From: JACCTH01 sp050741915 | GTDB lineage: Bacteria; Actinomycetota; Acidimicrobiia; Spongiisociales; ZC4RG35 | Assembly: GCA_050741915.1 (NCBI GenBank) | Contig: JBOGEX010000091.1 | Span: 1-39,301 of the forward strand | Direction of reading: 5' to 3' | Length of the DNA: 39,301 nucleotides | In this document: positions 22,396 through 30,092 of the stretch, one piece after another | How the letters are laid out: each line of letters starts with the position of its first letter | Position numbering within the stretch: position 1 is the first letter of the stretch | Notes under the pieces: generated by a model | What the model was told of the DNA's origin: nothing | Database searches by the model: none | The model's input: the letters and a program-made list of their open reading frames with translations, nothing else | Position numbers and translations under genes: made by a program

Positions 22396-25071
22396 ATGAA
22401 GCTCGTAATCGTCGAATCGCCAGCCAAAGCGCGAACTATCGCCCGCTTCCTCGACAAGGATGTGACGGTCGAGGCGTCCATGGGCCACATCCGCGACCTG
22501 GCGGCCAAGAAGGACCTTCCGGCCGAGCATCAGGACAAATACTGGGCTCAGTTTGGCGTCGATGTCGAGTCCGGGTTCGTCCCCTATTACGTGATCCATC
22601 CGTCCAAGAATGCTCAGGTAAAAAAGCTCCGCGCCGCCCTGAAGAAAGCTGATGAGCTCTACCTCGCCACTGACGAGGACCGCGAGGGCGAGTCGATCGC
22701 CTGGCATCTAACCGAGGTGCTCAAACCGAAGACGACGCCGAAACGAATGGTCTTCCACGAGATCACCGAGGGAGCCATCCGAGCCGCTTTCGACAAGCCC
22801 CGGGCAATCGACCAGCAGCTAGTCGATGCCCAGGAGGCGCGGCGAATCCTCGACAAGCTCTACGGATACGAAGTTTCGCCCGTGTTGTGGAGACGAGTGC
22901 GAACCGGACTCTCGGCCGGACGAGTCCAGAGCGTGGCAGTGCGAATGATCGTGGAGCGAGAGCGGGAACGAATGAGCTTTGTCTCCGCTGGCTACTGGGA
23001 CCTGCTCGGCACCTTTGCCGCTGGCGAAGAGCACAGCCAGTTTCCGGCCACCCTGGTGGAGATCGACGAAGCCCGGGTCGCCAACGGCTCCGACTTCGGG
23101 TCGGCAGGCAAACTCGAAACCGAAGGAGTGATCGTCCTCGACGAGCCGGCGGCCCACTCGTTGGCCGCAGACCTCGAGGGGGTGGAATTCGGGGTTCGAT
23201 CGGTTGAGGCCAAGCCTTACCGCAGGAGTCCCTATCCCCCGTTTCGAACTTCCACCCTCCAGCAGGAGGCGCAACGCAAGCTTCGATGCTCGGCTTCGAG
23301 GACGATGAGAATCGCCCAGCGACTTTACGAAGGTGGCTACATCACCTATATGCGGACCGACTCCACTGCTCTGTCTGAATCGGCTGTAACAGCGGCCCGA
23401 TCCCAGATCAGTTCGCTGTTCGGTCCCGAGTATCTGCCGGCCAAGCCCCGCACGTACGCCAACAAGGTCAAGAACGCTCAAGAAGCACATGAAGCCATCC
23501 GACCCGCCGGCGACCGCTTTCGCACCCCGGCCCAGATCGGCCGCGAGGTAAGCGAAGACGAGACCCGGGTGTACGAGCTCATTTGGAAGCGCACCGTGGC
23601 ATCGCAGATGAAGGATGCCTTAGGGGAATCGGTCTCTGTACGTCTCGGAGCTATCAGCCAGCGGGGGTCGAACGCCGAGTTTGCCGGCAGTGGCCGCAGC
23701 ATCACCTTTCCCGGCTTTCTGCGCGCTTATGTCGAAGGCTCGGACGACCCCGAGGCAGCCCTCGACGATCAGGAGACGCCACTGCCTCCCCTGCACGAGG
23801 GCGAATCCCTCGACGTAGTGGAGATCGAGGCGGTGGGTCACAGCACTAAGCCCGCCGCTCGTTTCACCGAGGCCTCGCTCGTCCGTCAGCTAGAGGAGCT
23901 GGGGGTCGGTCGCCCGTCGACCTACGCGTCGATTCTCGAAACGATCCAGGAGCGGGGATACGTCTGGAAGAAGGGACAGGCCCTCATCCCCACCTTCACC
24001 GCCTTCGCGGTGGTGACTCTGTTGGAGCAGAACTTTGAAGACCTGGTCGACTACGCCTTCACCGCCCGGATGGAAGACGATCTCGACCGTATCGCCGAAG
24101 GCGAGGAGGAAACCAACCCCTGGCTCGCCCGCTTCTATCTCGGTCCGGAAGGGTTGCGCCAGCAGGTAGTGGATCGGCTGGAGAGCATCGACGCCCGCGA
24201 GATCAATTCGATTCCCCTTGGTAACGATGACCAGGAGCGGGAGATCGTTGTTCGGGTCGGCCGTTACGGACCCTACATTCAGCGTCTCGACGAGCGCGCC
24301 TCGATCCCTGACAACCTCCCTCCCGACGAGCTCACGATCGAGAAGGCCATCGAACTCCTCGAAGAACAACCCGCCGGCGAGAAGATCTTGGGCACCGACC
24401 CCGAGAGCGGCCTCACCGTCATCGCCAAAAGCGGCCGGTTTGGTCCGTACGTCCAACTCGGCGAGGGGGAAGGCAAGGACAAACCGAAGACATCGTCGCT
24501 TTTCCGATCTATGAGCCTCGATTCGATCTCGCTCGACGAGGCGCTTCGACTTCTCACCCTGCCCCGTCTGGTGGGGGCGGATCCTGAATCCGGCGACGAG
24601 GTGATCGCTCTCAACGGCCGCTACGGGCCCTACTTGAGTCGCGGCTCCGAAAGTCGTTCTTTACCAACGGAAGAACAGCTCTTCACGATTGACCTCACCG
24701 AAGCGCGGGCTCTTTTCAGCCAGCCTCCTTCCCGGCGGGGCCGCGGAGGGGCGGCGGCGGCGGGCCGGGAGCTCGGTCATACCAGCGAAGGCAAGACCGT
24801 GTCCGTTCGCAGCGGCCGCTACGGCCCCTATGTGACGGATGGGGATGTCAACGCTTCTCTTCGCACCGCGGACGACGAGGAGACGATTTCGCTGCCGAGA
24901 GCCCTTGAGCTCCTGGCTGCCCGGCGCGATCGCCTCGCCACCGATGGGAGCCGGCCGCGCAGGGCTTCGGCTAAGAAGGCAGCGGCGACCAAGAAAAAGA
25001 GTGCCACTAAGAAGGTGGCGAGAAAGTCGGCCAAGAAATCACGTGCCGAGAAGGCCGCGAAGAAGGCCTGA
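22396..25071 (+). CDS. topA: DNA topoisomerase I
   Basis: Type IA topoisomerase that relaxes negative supercoils. It has 891 residues. An N-terminal Toprim domain (KLVIVESPAKARTIARFLDK; the acidic TDEDREGESIAWHL) leads to the gate domains. The catalytic Tyr is 318 in GGYITYMRTDSTALS. After the core come four C-terminal repeats, each with a GR(Y/F)GPY motif (VGRYGPYIQ, SGRFGPYVQ, NGRYGPYLS, SGRYGPYVT). The protein ends in a Lys/Ala tail (KKAAATKKKSATKKVARKSA). No zinc-finger cysteines are present. This is the actinobacterial layout, in which the basic tail aids DNA binding and processivity. The next gene starts within the stop (TGATG). Confidence 0.97.
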   Translation: MKLVIVESPAKARTIARFLDKDVTVEASMGHIRDLAAKKDLPAEHQDKYWAQFGVDVESGFVPYYVIHPSKNAQVKKLRAALKKADELYLATDEDREGESIAWHLTEVLKPKTTPKRMVFHEITEGAIRAAFDKPRAIDQQLVDAQEARRILDKLYGYEVSPVLWRRVRTGLSAGRVQSVAVRMIVERERERMSFVSAGYWDLLGTFAAGEEHSQFPATLVEIDEARVANGSDFGSAGKLETEGVIVLDEPAAHSLAADLEGVEFGVRSVEAKPYRRSPYPPFRTSTLQQEAQRKLRCSASRTMRIAQRLYEGGYITYMRTDSTALSESAVTAARSQISSLFGPEYLPAKPRTYANKVKNAQEAHEAIRPAGDRFRTPAQIGREVSEDETRVYELIWKRTVASQMKDALGESVSVRLGAISQRGSNAEFAGSGRSITFPGFLRAYVEGSDDPEAALDDQETPLPPLHEGESLDVVEIEAVGHSTKPAARFTEASLVRQLEELGVGRPSTYASILETIQERGYVWKKGQALIPTFTAFAVVTLLEQNFEDLVDYAFTARMEDDLDRIAEGEEETNPWLARFYLGPEGLRQQVVDRLESIDAREINSIPLGNDDQEREIVVRVGRYGPYIQRLDERASIPDNLPPDELTIEKAIELLEEQPAGEKILGTDPESGLTVIAKSGRFGPYVQLGEGEGKDKPKTSSLFRSMSLDSISLDEALRLLTLPRLVGADPESGDEVIALNGRYGPYLSRGSESRSLPTEEQLFTIDLTEARALFSQPPSRRGRGGAAAAGRELGHTSEGKTVSVRSGRYGPYVTDGDVNASLRTADDEETISLPRALELLAARRDRLATDGSRPRRASAKKAAATKKKSATKKVARKSAKKSRAEKAAKKA

Positions 25072-25259
25072 TGTTCGGACCGCTCAACGGGGTGCGAACG
25101 GCGCTAGTGGTAGGAGCGGTCGTGGCCTCGCTCGTGGCGTTGATTCTCGGTTACCCGATCGTGGCCGTTGTCTTGGGAGTGGGTATCGCCGCCCACGTGG
25201 GTCTGTGGGTGTGGCTCTACCAGCACCGACCCCGCGATCCATCTTCAGGCGGGTGTTAG
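25071..25259 (+). CDS. Small two-helix membrane protein after topA
   Basis: A 62-residue protein, MFGPLNGVRTALVVGAVVAS onward, with two hydrophobic helices (about 10-26 and 29-49) joined by a Gly/Tyr turn, and a short polar C-terminus with a terminal Cys. The ATG shares one base with the topA stop (TGATG), which argues for coupled translation. Its last 15 bases overlap the 3' end of convergent ispD. No family recognised. It is real on context and composition, but function is unknown. Confidence 0.6.
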   Translation: MFGPLNGVRTALVVGAVVASLVALILGYPIVAVVLGVGIAAHVGLWVWLYQHRPRDPSSGGC

Positions 25260-25940
25260 CCACCTCCCCGCCCGCCACACCTTGGCCAGTTCGGTGGCTC
25301 GCTCGAGATCTGGGGGAAACGTCACCTTGATGTTCCGGCGGTCACCCGGCACGGCGGCGATTTGCAGGGCGCCATGGCGCATGATGGTTTCGGCCGTATC
25401 GGCCGCTGGTCCGGTTGAGTTCGCAAAGGCAGCCAACAGGCCCGCTGCCCGAAAAACTTGTGGTGTTTGAGCCCGGACACCGCCGCTCGGCACCGGTGAT
25501 AGGACGTCTCCATTCAGTCGGTAGAGCCCGGGCGCCTCTAACACAGGGATTGCTCCTCCGGTCGCCAAAGCGGCTGCCGCGCAGGAGCGCCAGAGATCAA
25601 CGGACAGAAAGGGCCGGGCCCCATCTTGGACTCCGATGAGATCGTCGCCGTCAACCATCGCGGCAGTCCGTTCCAGGCCAGCTCGCTCGCTGTGGTGACG
25701 AGTAGCACCGCCAAACGCGAGATGCGTTTCCAAATCTGGAAATTCTGCAGCCACGGCCGCTGCGACCTCCTCGTCCTCTGGTCGAGTGACTATCACCACC
25801 CGAACGGCCTTCTCGAAGTGGGCGGCCGCGCTAAGCGGATACCACAACAAAGGTCGACCCTCGAGTTGGGCGTAGACCTTGTTCTCAACTGTGCCAAGAC
25901 GCGCACCCCGACCTCCGGCGACAATGATCAGCGTGTCCAC
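25245..25940 (-). CDS. ispD: 2-C-methyl-D-erythritol 4-phosphate cytidylyltransferase
   Basis: Third step of the MEP isoprenoid pathway, making CDP-methylerythritol. It has 231 residues. It opens with TLIIVAGGRGARLG and NKVYAQLEGRPLLWYPL, corresponding to the nucleotide-binding Gly-rich loop and the catalytic Lys. VQDGARPFLS, RAQTPQVFRA, AADTAETIM and PGDRRNIKVTFPPDLERA complete the signature. The start is GTG 25940. A perfect palindrome GGGTTATAACCC (25982-25993) lies 42 bp upstream over the previous gene's stop and holds a TATAAC that might serve as a -10. No ispF follows, although ispD and ispF are often fused or adjacent. Confidence 0.93.
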   Translation of the reverse strand: MDTLIIVAGGRGARLGTVENKVYAQLEGRPLLWYPLSAAAHFEKAVRVVIVTRPEDEEVAAAVAAEFPDLETHLAFGGATRHHSERAGLERTAAMVDGDDLIGVQDGARPFLSVDLWRSCAAAALATGGAIPVLEAPGLYRLNGDVLSPVPSGGVRAQTPQVFRAAGLLAAFANSTGPAADTAETIMRHGALQIAAVPGDRRNIKVTFPPDLERATELAKVWRAGRWLTPA

Positions 25941-25984
25941 GGGGACGTTTCGGTCTGTGGGCTGGAATCGTCGTTTTCCACGGG

Positions 25985-26587
25985 TTATAACCCTGGGTTC
26001 GCAGGTTTTTCGGCGAGGGTGGCGTATTCGGGCGAGGGCCAGAGGCGCCGTTCGGAGCGGAGCGGGGTGAGGCCGGCGGATCGCAGAAGCTCTTCTACCC
26101 GGTCAGGGTTGAGTTTGTGGAGGTGAACTTGCCGGGCCTTGAACGGGTTGCGGTGGATGATCACCGCCGTCGGGATGGCGTAAAGGCCGCGCACGGGCTC
26201 CGCGGGGTAGATCAACAGCACCTTGCCCCCAGGTCGTACAACCCGGGCCATTTCCCCAATTGCCGCATCGACGTCGGGAATGTGCTCGACGGCGTGGAAA
26301 GAAACGACGGCGTCGAAGTAGCCCTCATCGTGTTCGAGGGACGTCGCTGACATCGTCTTCACGTGCGGAACGGTCGCCACTTCGGCGGCATTTGGGTTGA
26401 GATCTATGCCCTCAGCCATCACCCCCAGTGACCGCAGGGCGCCGACGACGTGCCCGCGGCCACAGCCGACATCGAGGACGCGATCTCCCGGCTTTGGTTT
26501 CACCCAATCGCGAATGATCTCCAAATTGCGGGGATTCCAACGGTTGATCAGCGCATAGCGACGGGAGTCGTATTCCGCCTCCGTCAT
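25985..26587 (-). CDS. SAM-dependent methyltransferase (class I, type 11-like)
   Basis: A 200-residue methyltransferase. Motif I is GDRVLDVGCGRGHVVGALRS, followed by the acidic residue of motif II (EGIDLNP). FDAVVSFHAVEHIPDVDAAIGEMARVVRPGGKVLLIYP covers motifs IV-VI. The C-terminal part has a HLHKLNPDRVEELLRSAGL block, as in UbiE/Methyltransf_11-like enzymes. The substrate is unknown. The start ATG 26587 overlaps the stop of the histidine-phosphatase gene by 4 nt (ATGA). The extended frame to 26707 lies within that neighbour. Confidence 0.88.
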   Translation of the reverse strand: MTEAEYDSRRYALINRWNPRNLEIIRDWVKPKPGDRVLDVGCGRGHVVGALRSLGVMAEGIDLNPNAAEVATVPHVKTMSATSLEHDEGYFDAVVSFHAVEHIPDVDAAIGEMARVVRPGGKVLLIYPAEPVRGLYAIPTAVIIHRNPFKARQVHLHKLNPDRVEELLRSAGLTPLRSERRLWPSPEYATLAEKPANPGL

Positions 26588-27495
26588 GTGCGAAGTCTCT
26601 CTAGGTGTGGAGCCAAGCCGTAGTCGGCCACGACCGGAGGATCCGACATGACCAAATGGGTAACCGAGGTATTGGGAGGCGTGAAGAGACCAGTGGCCGC
26701 CGCCCAACCGTTTGCGGTGAGAGACGTGATGACCGCCCGGATGGCGGCCCCGTGGGTGACAATGCCGGTGATCTTTCCGGGGGAGGGGTTGATCTCCTCA
26801 AGCGCCTTCCACATTCGCCGCTCGAGCAAATCCCAAGTTTCGCCTGTCTCGCCCCGGGGGTGATCGCTTCCGTCGATGAAGATCTGATCGAAGAGGGGAC
26901 CTATGGCGCGGATTTCGTCGGTGGTCATCCCCTCCCAGTTTCCGAATCGCAGCTCGACGAGATCGTTGTGATAGCTGGGCCCGGCGTGCAGGGCCGTAGC
27001 CGTGGCCGCCGCTCTTCGTAGGGGCGAACTCCAGACCGAATCGAGGGGTCCGTACCATTCGAAGAGGGCATTCGCCTGCCTTTCTCCCTCTTCGTCGAGG
27101 GCGTCGTCCATGCTGCCCTGCCAGCGTCCGGCGACATTGGCTGCCGTCTGGCCATGCCTGATCAATGCCACCACCGGCACCCTTCGCTCGAGCGCGTCCG
27201 TGACCGCATCCGGTCTCCGCTCCAAACCTGTCGTGTCATTGAATGAAAACAGGCGGGTACGACCGGCGAATCGGAACAGCCGAGTGATCGAACCTTCGTC
27301 GGCTTTCGCTGCCACTGGCGGGCTCCGCTGTCCAAAGAATGGTTCGACGATGCTGGCCAAGGCATCGGCCTCCACCGATACCAGCCTCTTCTCGCCTTCG
27401 TCAAGCGTGTCCAATACCTCGTCGACCGAGCCGCCCGGCAGGGCCTCATGAAGGTTGCGCCTCGTGACCAGCCAGAGTTCAGCCGTATTGATCAT
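26584..27495 (-). CDS. Histidine phosphatase with an uncharacterised N-terminal region
   Basis: A 303-residue protein. Residues 108-300 are a phosphoglycerate-mutase/histidine-phosphatase domain: VALIRHGQTAANVAGRWQGS carries the nucleophile RHG (113-115), SPLRRAAATATAL is the second conserved block, ELRFGNWEG holds a conserved Glu, and VTHGAAIRAVI the second His. Residues 1-107 are not part of the usual fold and were not recognised. They contain an acidic helix (VDEVLDTLDEGEKRLVSVEA) and a strand-rich LFRFAGRTRLFSFNDTTGL. This may be an extra domain or an over-long start. The gene follows the LCP remnant with a 4-nt overlap and precedes the methyltransferase in the same way. Confidence 0.82.
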   Translation of the reverse strand: MINTAELWLVTRRNLHEALPGGSVDEVLDTLDEGEKRLVSVEADALASIVEPFFGQRSPPVAAKADEGSITRLFRFAGRTRLFSFNDTTGLERRPDAVTDALERRVPVVALIRHGQTAANVAGRWQGSMDDALDEEGERQANALFEWYGPLDSVWSSPLRRAAATATALHAGPSYHNDLVELRFGNWEGMTTDEIRAIGPLFDQIFIDGSDHPRGETGETWDLLERRMWKALEEINPSPGKITGIVTHGAAIRAVITSLTANGWAAATGLFTPPNTSVTHLVMSDPPVVADYGLAPHLERLRT

Positions 27496-27870
27496 GGGCC
27501 GAGCGAGCCATCGGCGAGATCAGAGAACATCTCGCGAGCGCCCGACGTGAGGTAGACGACCGAGGCGGCGCCGGCGATGCCGATCCGTCCTGGGGCGACT
27601 GCGTTCGTTATTTCGGAAAGCGGCGTGTCCACCGCCAAGGCGGCCAATATCTCACCGGCCGTGAGACCTGTGGCTAGCCAGGGCCAGCCCTCCTGCATCA
27701 TCGTCGCGGAACTCCGACGATCGCTCCCCGTCCTTGGCCGTCGAGCGTGAAGATGTGAATGCTGTCCGCCCGGGCCGTTTGGGCGTCTTCGCCAGGTCGA
27801 ATCGGAGCCGATCACAGCAATCGTCTTGGGCAGGGCGCCGTAAAAGGCGCCGTCGAGGAAGGCACCCGGG
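27492..27870 (-). pseudogene. Decayed LCP (LytR-CpsA-Psr) family gene
   Basis: Reading all three minus-strand frames shows pieces of one LCP phosphotransferase, the family that attaches glycopolymers to peptidoglycan. Frame a, about 27863-27800, reads GALPKTIAVIGSDS. Frame b, about 27800-27702, reads RPGEDAQTARADSIHIFTLD and then GAIVGVPR, the classic LCP 'R-ADS...GIPRD' block. Frame a again, from about 27707, reads MMQEGWPWL...VAPGRIGIAGAASVVYL and ends LADGSLGP, like LCP C-termini. At least two frame changes are needed, and the middle of the domain (roughly 100 or more residues) is missing. The one intact frame here (27815-27492, 107 residues) is therefore unlikely to be a real protein. Assembly error could explain the frame changes but not the missing centre. 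Confidence 0.7.
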
Positions 27871-28255
27871 CCGCCACGATCTGCAAGCCACTCCCCTGGT
27901 CGAAGCCATAAATTAGGTCGTCACCAAGGGCGGCTACCGCCACCGTTGTTCCGGCGATCATGGCGCTGGAGGCAACTCCGTCGCCCGGACAGACCTCGAC
28001 CGTTGTCCAGTCGCGCATCTCCGTTGGCACGAGGGCTCGATCGCCGCCGTAGGCCGGTCCATACACGTCGGCGACGGCCTGACGCCAGGCCGTTCCTCCC
28101 CCGCGCAAACGCGTCGGCCGCTCTGCGGGCTCGATTGTCGTCGTCGTCGCGACGCTGACTGGCGGGATTCGCCCGGGATCGGTGGTCGACACTGCTGCCA
28201 CCGCCTCGTGAGCACAGGCGAGGAAGAAAACAAGCGCGATTGCGAACGACTTCAT
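27812..28255 (-). CDS. Putative secreted protein, possibly truncated by a frameshift
   Basis: A 147-residue protein. A signal peptide (MKSFAIALVFFLACAHEAVA) is followed by a Thr-rich linker (VSVATTTTIEPAE) and a region of about 90 residues ending LGDDLIYGFDQGSGLQIVAA. No family recognised. The last 15-20 residues (RVPSSTAPFTAPCPRRLL) are suspect, because the other frame at the same place encodes recognisable LCP sequence. The original protein may have ended differently or run on into the LCP domain. The ATG lies at the edge of a strong hairpin (28255-28302) with no clear ribosome-binding site. Confidence 0.5.
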   Translation of the reverse strand: MKSFAIALVFFLACAHEAVAAVSTTDPGRIPPVSVATTTTIEPAERPTRLRGGGTAWRQAVADVYGPAYGGDRALVPTEMRDWTTVEVCPGDGVASSAMIAGTTVAVAALGDDLIYGFDQGSGLQIVAARVPSSTAPFTAPCPRRLL

Positions 28256-28302
28256 TCTTGCGTAGAAACCCCCCCGATTAGGGGGGCGATTGTACGCAAG
28301 AA
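28255..28302 (-). terminator. Strong hairpin between polX and the secreted-protein start
   Basis: Outer arms TTCTTGCGTA (28255-28264) and TACGCAAGAA (28293-28302) are perfect 10-bp complements. Inside them C7 (28269-28275) faces G6 (28281-28286). In the minus direction it begins just after the polX stop, so it is a good candidate rho-independent-type terminator, but no T-run follows. It also abuts the ATG of the next gene, and the start's leader is inside the stem. Confidence 0.7.
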
Positions 28303-28306
28303 CGGC

Positions 28307-30034
28307 TTAACGGCGAGATCGGGCGAAGTCCAGAAAAGCCGGGGGGTCGAGCGTGTTGGCGACGTCGGTCGTCGCCGCCCAGCCTCGTTGAGCATTGGCC
28401 ACTCCGAACTCCATACGGCGCAAGTCAGACGTGTGATGGGAGTCGGTGGAGATCACCAGCTTCACTTTTGTTTCGACGGCGCGGCGGATCGTTTCGGCGG
28501 AGGCATCGAGTCGATCGAGGGCCCCGTTCACCTCCAGCGCCACGCCCGAAATTGCGAGTCCTTCGAGCACGGCATCGAGATTGAGCTCGATTCCTGGGCG
28601 GCGGCCGATATAACGCCCGGTGAGGTGGCCAATGACGTTGACCGCCGGATCGGACATAGCCCGCAAGAGTCGCGTCGTTTGTTTCTCAGCCGGAAGATCG
28701 AAGGAAGAATGGACCGAGGCCACGCACCAGTCAAAGAGCAGCCGGAATTCGAGGTCGTAGTCGAGGTCACCGTTCGGGTCAATGTTGAGCTCGCATCCGT
28801 AGAGCAATGTCATGTCGGGGTACGACTCGTTGAGGGCGCGGATCCGATCGCGGTGAGCGAGCATCTGCTCCCGACTTGACCCGTTGATGGCCAGGTCCTC
28901 GCCATGCTCGGTGATCGCCAGGTAGTTATATCCGCGAGCAGCGGCGGCAGCCACCATCTCCTCCAACGTCGAGCGCCCATCGCCTGAGCGATCGGAGTGG
29001 AAATGAAGGTCTCCTTTGATCTCGCCGAGGGTCACGAGATCGGGCAGGGTGCCCTTGGCGGCGGCTTCGATCTCGCCGCTGTTCTCGCGCGTTGGCGGAG
29101 GCAAGAGCGGAAGGTCGAGGGATCGATAGATCGACTCCTCCGTCTCGCTCGCCACCATCCTTTCGCCCTCGAACAACCCGTACTCGTTGAGCAACCAACC
29201 CCGGTTGATCGCTCGCTGTCGCAGGGAAATGTTGTGAGCCTTCGAGCCCGTGAAGTAGACGAGGGCGGCGCCGAGTTGAGAAGGCGCCACCACCCGCACG
29301 TCGATCTGGATGCCCGACCGGGTGATGATGGAGGTCTTTTTCTCCCCCGTCCCCACCACCGACTGGGCGAGGGGATGGCTGGCTACAGCCCCCATCACCG
29401 GCTGCGGGTTGTCGGCGGCGACGACGATGTCGATGTCGCCGATGGTCTCGGCCAGGCGCCGAAGCGATCCGGCCGGGACGGCCGCGGTCACACCCGGGAG
29501 CGACCCCAGTTCCGTCGCCAGACCGATCGCCACCGGCCAGGCCTCGGCAATGGGGGTGCGGCGGTCCTTGCCTCCCAATCCCAGGCGCTCGATCGAGCGG
29601 CCGATCTTCTCCTCTGAGGTCTTGCCCATTCCCGGCAAGGAGCGAATCGCCTCCCGCTCCAGTGCCGCTTTGAGGTCGTCAAGGTTTTCGATCCCCAGCT
29701 CGCTGCGTAGCATCTTCAGCGTCTTCGGGCCGAGTCCGGGGATCTTCAGGAGCTCGACGAACTGCACCGGATACTTGCCGCGCAACTCGTCAAGTTTTCC
29801 CACCGAGCCGGTGTCGACGAACTCGACGATGCGAGCCGCGATCGACGCTCCCACTCCCTTGATCCCCGCCATGGCCTTTTGGTCGAGGTCGGCCACGTCT
29901 CCGGTGTAACCCTCGATGCCGTGGATGGCGTTCTCATAGGCCCTCACCTTGAAGGCCTGCGAGGACCCTTCGTCGATTGTGATCAGGCGCGCCATTTCGG
30001 CCAGCATTCCGAGTATCCGACCGTTGGAGATCAC
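28307..30034 (-). CDS. polX: Family X DNA polymerase with C-terminal PHP domain
   Basis: Bacterial PolX, a gap-filling repair polymerase with an attached PHP exonuclease. It has 575 residues. The N-terminal part has the 8-kDa-like domain (AFKVRAYENAIHGI) and helix-hairpin-helix motifs (GIKGVGASIAARIVEF, IPGLGPKTLKML, LPGMGKTSEEKI). The polymerase core holds PAGSLRRLAETIGDIDIVVA with the catalytic Asp pair and TRSGIQIDVRVV with the third Asp. The PHP domain starts at GDLHFHSDRSGDG and includes YLAITEHGEDLAI, YGCELNIDPNG, CVASVHSSFD, NVIGHLTG and VISTDSHHTSDL, so its metal site looks complete. The GTG start at 30034 diverges from ftsH2. Confidence 0.95.
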   Translation of the reverse strand: MISNGRILGMLAEMARLITIDEGSSQAFKVRAYENAIHGIEGYTGDVADLDQKAMAGIKGVGASIAARIVEFVDTGSVGKLDELRGKYPVQFVELLKIPGLGPKTLKMLRSELGIENLDDLKAALEREAIRSLPGMGKTSEEKIGRSIERLGLGGKDRRTPIAEAWPVAIGLATELGSLPGVTAAVPAGSLRRLAETIGDIDIVVAADNPQPVMGAVASHPLAQSVVGTGEKKTSIITRSGIQIDVRVVAPSQLGAALVYFTGSKAHNISLRQRAINRGWLLNEYGLFEGERMVASETEESIYRSLDLPLLPPPTRENSGEIEAAAKGTLPDLVTLGEIKGDLHFHSDRSGDGRSTLEEMVAAAAARGYNYLAITEHGEDLAINGSSREQMLAHRDRIRALNESYPDMTLLYGCELNIDPNGDLDYDLEFRLLFDWCVASVHSSFDLPAEKQTTRLLRAMSDPAVNVIGHLTGRYIGRRPGIELNLDAVLEGLAISGVALEVNGALDRLDASAETIRRAVETKVKLVISTDSHHTSDLRRMEFGVANAQRGWAATTDVANTLDPPAFLDFARSRR

Positions 30035-30092
30035 GCCGAGAAGTTAGACCTGGTTCCTTAGGGGGGTGCGATCGGTACGATTCTTGCACCAG

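Noticed and set aside
27492..27815. The 107-residue frame as a real small gene with GTGA/ATGA overlaps
   Set aside because: Its first third is out of frame with clear LCP sequence, and its last part is an LCP C-terminus, so it is better explained as a pseudogene.
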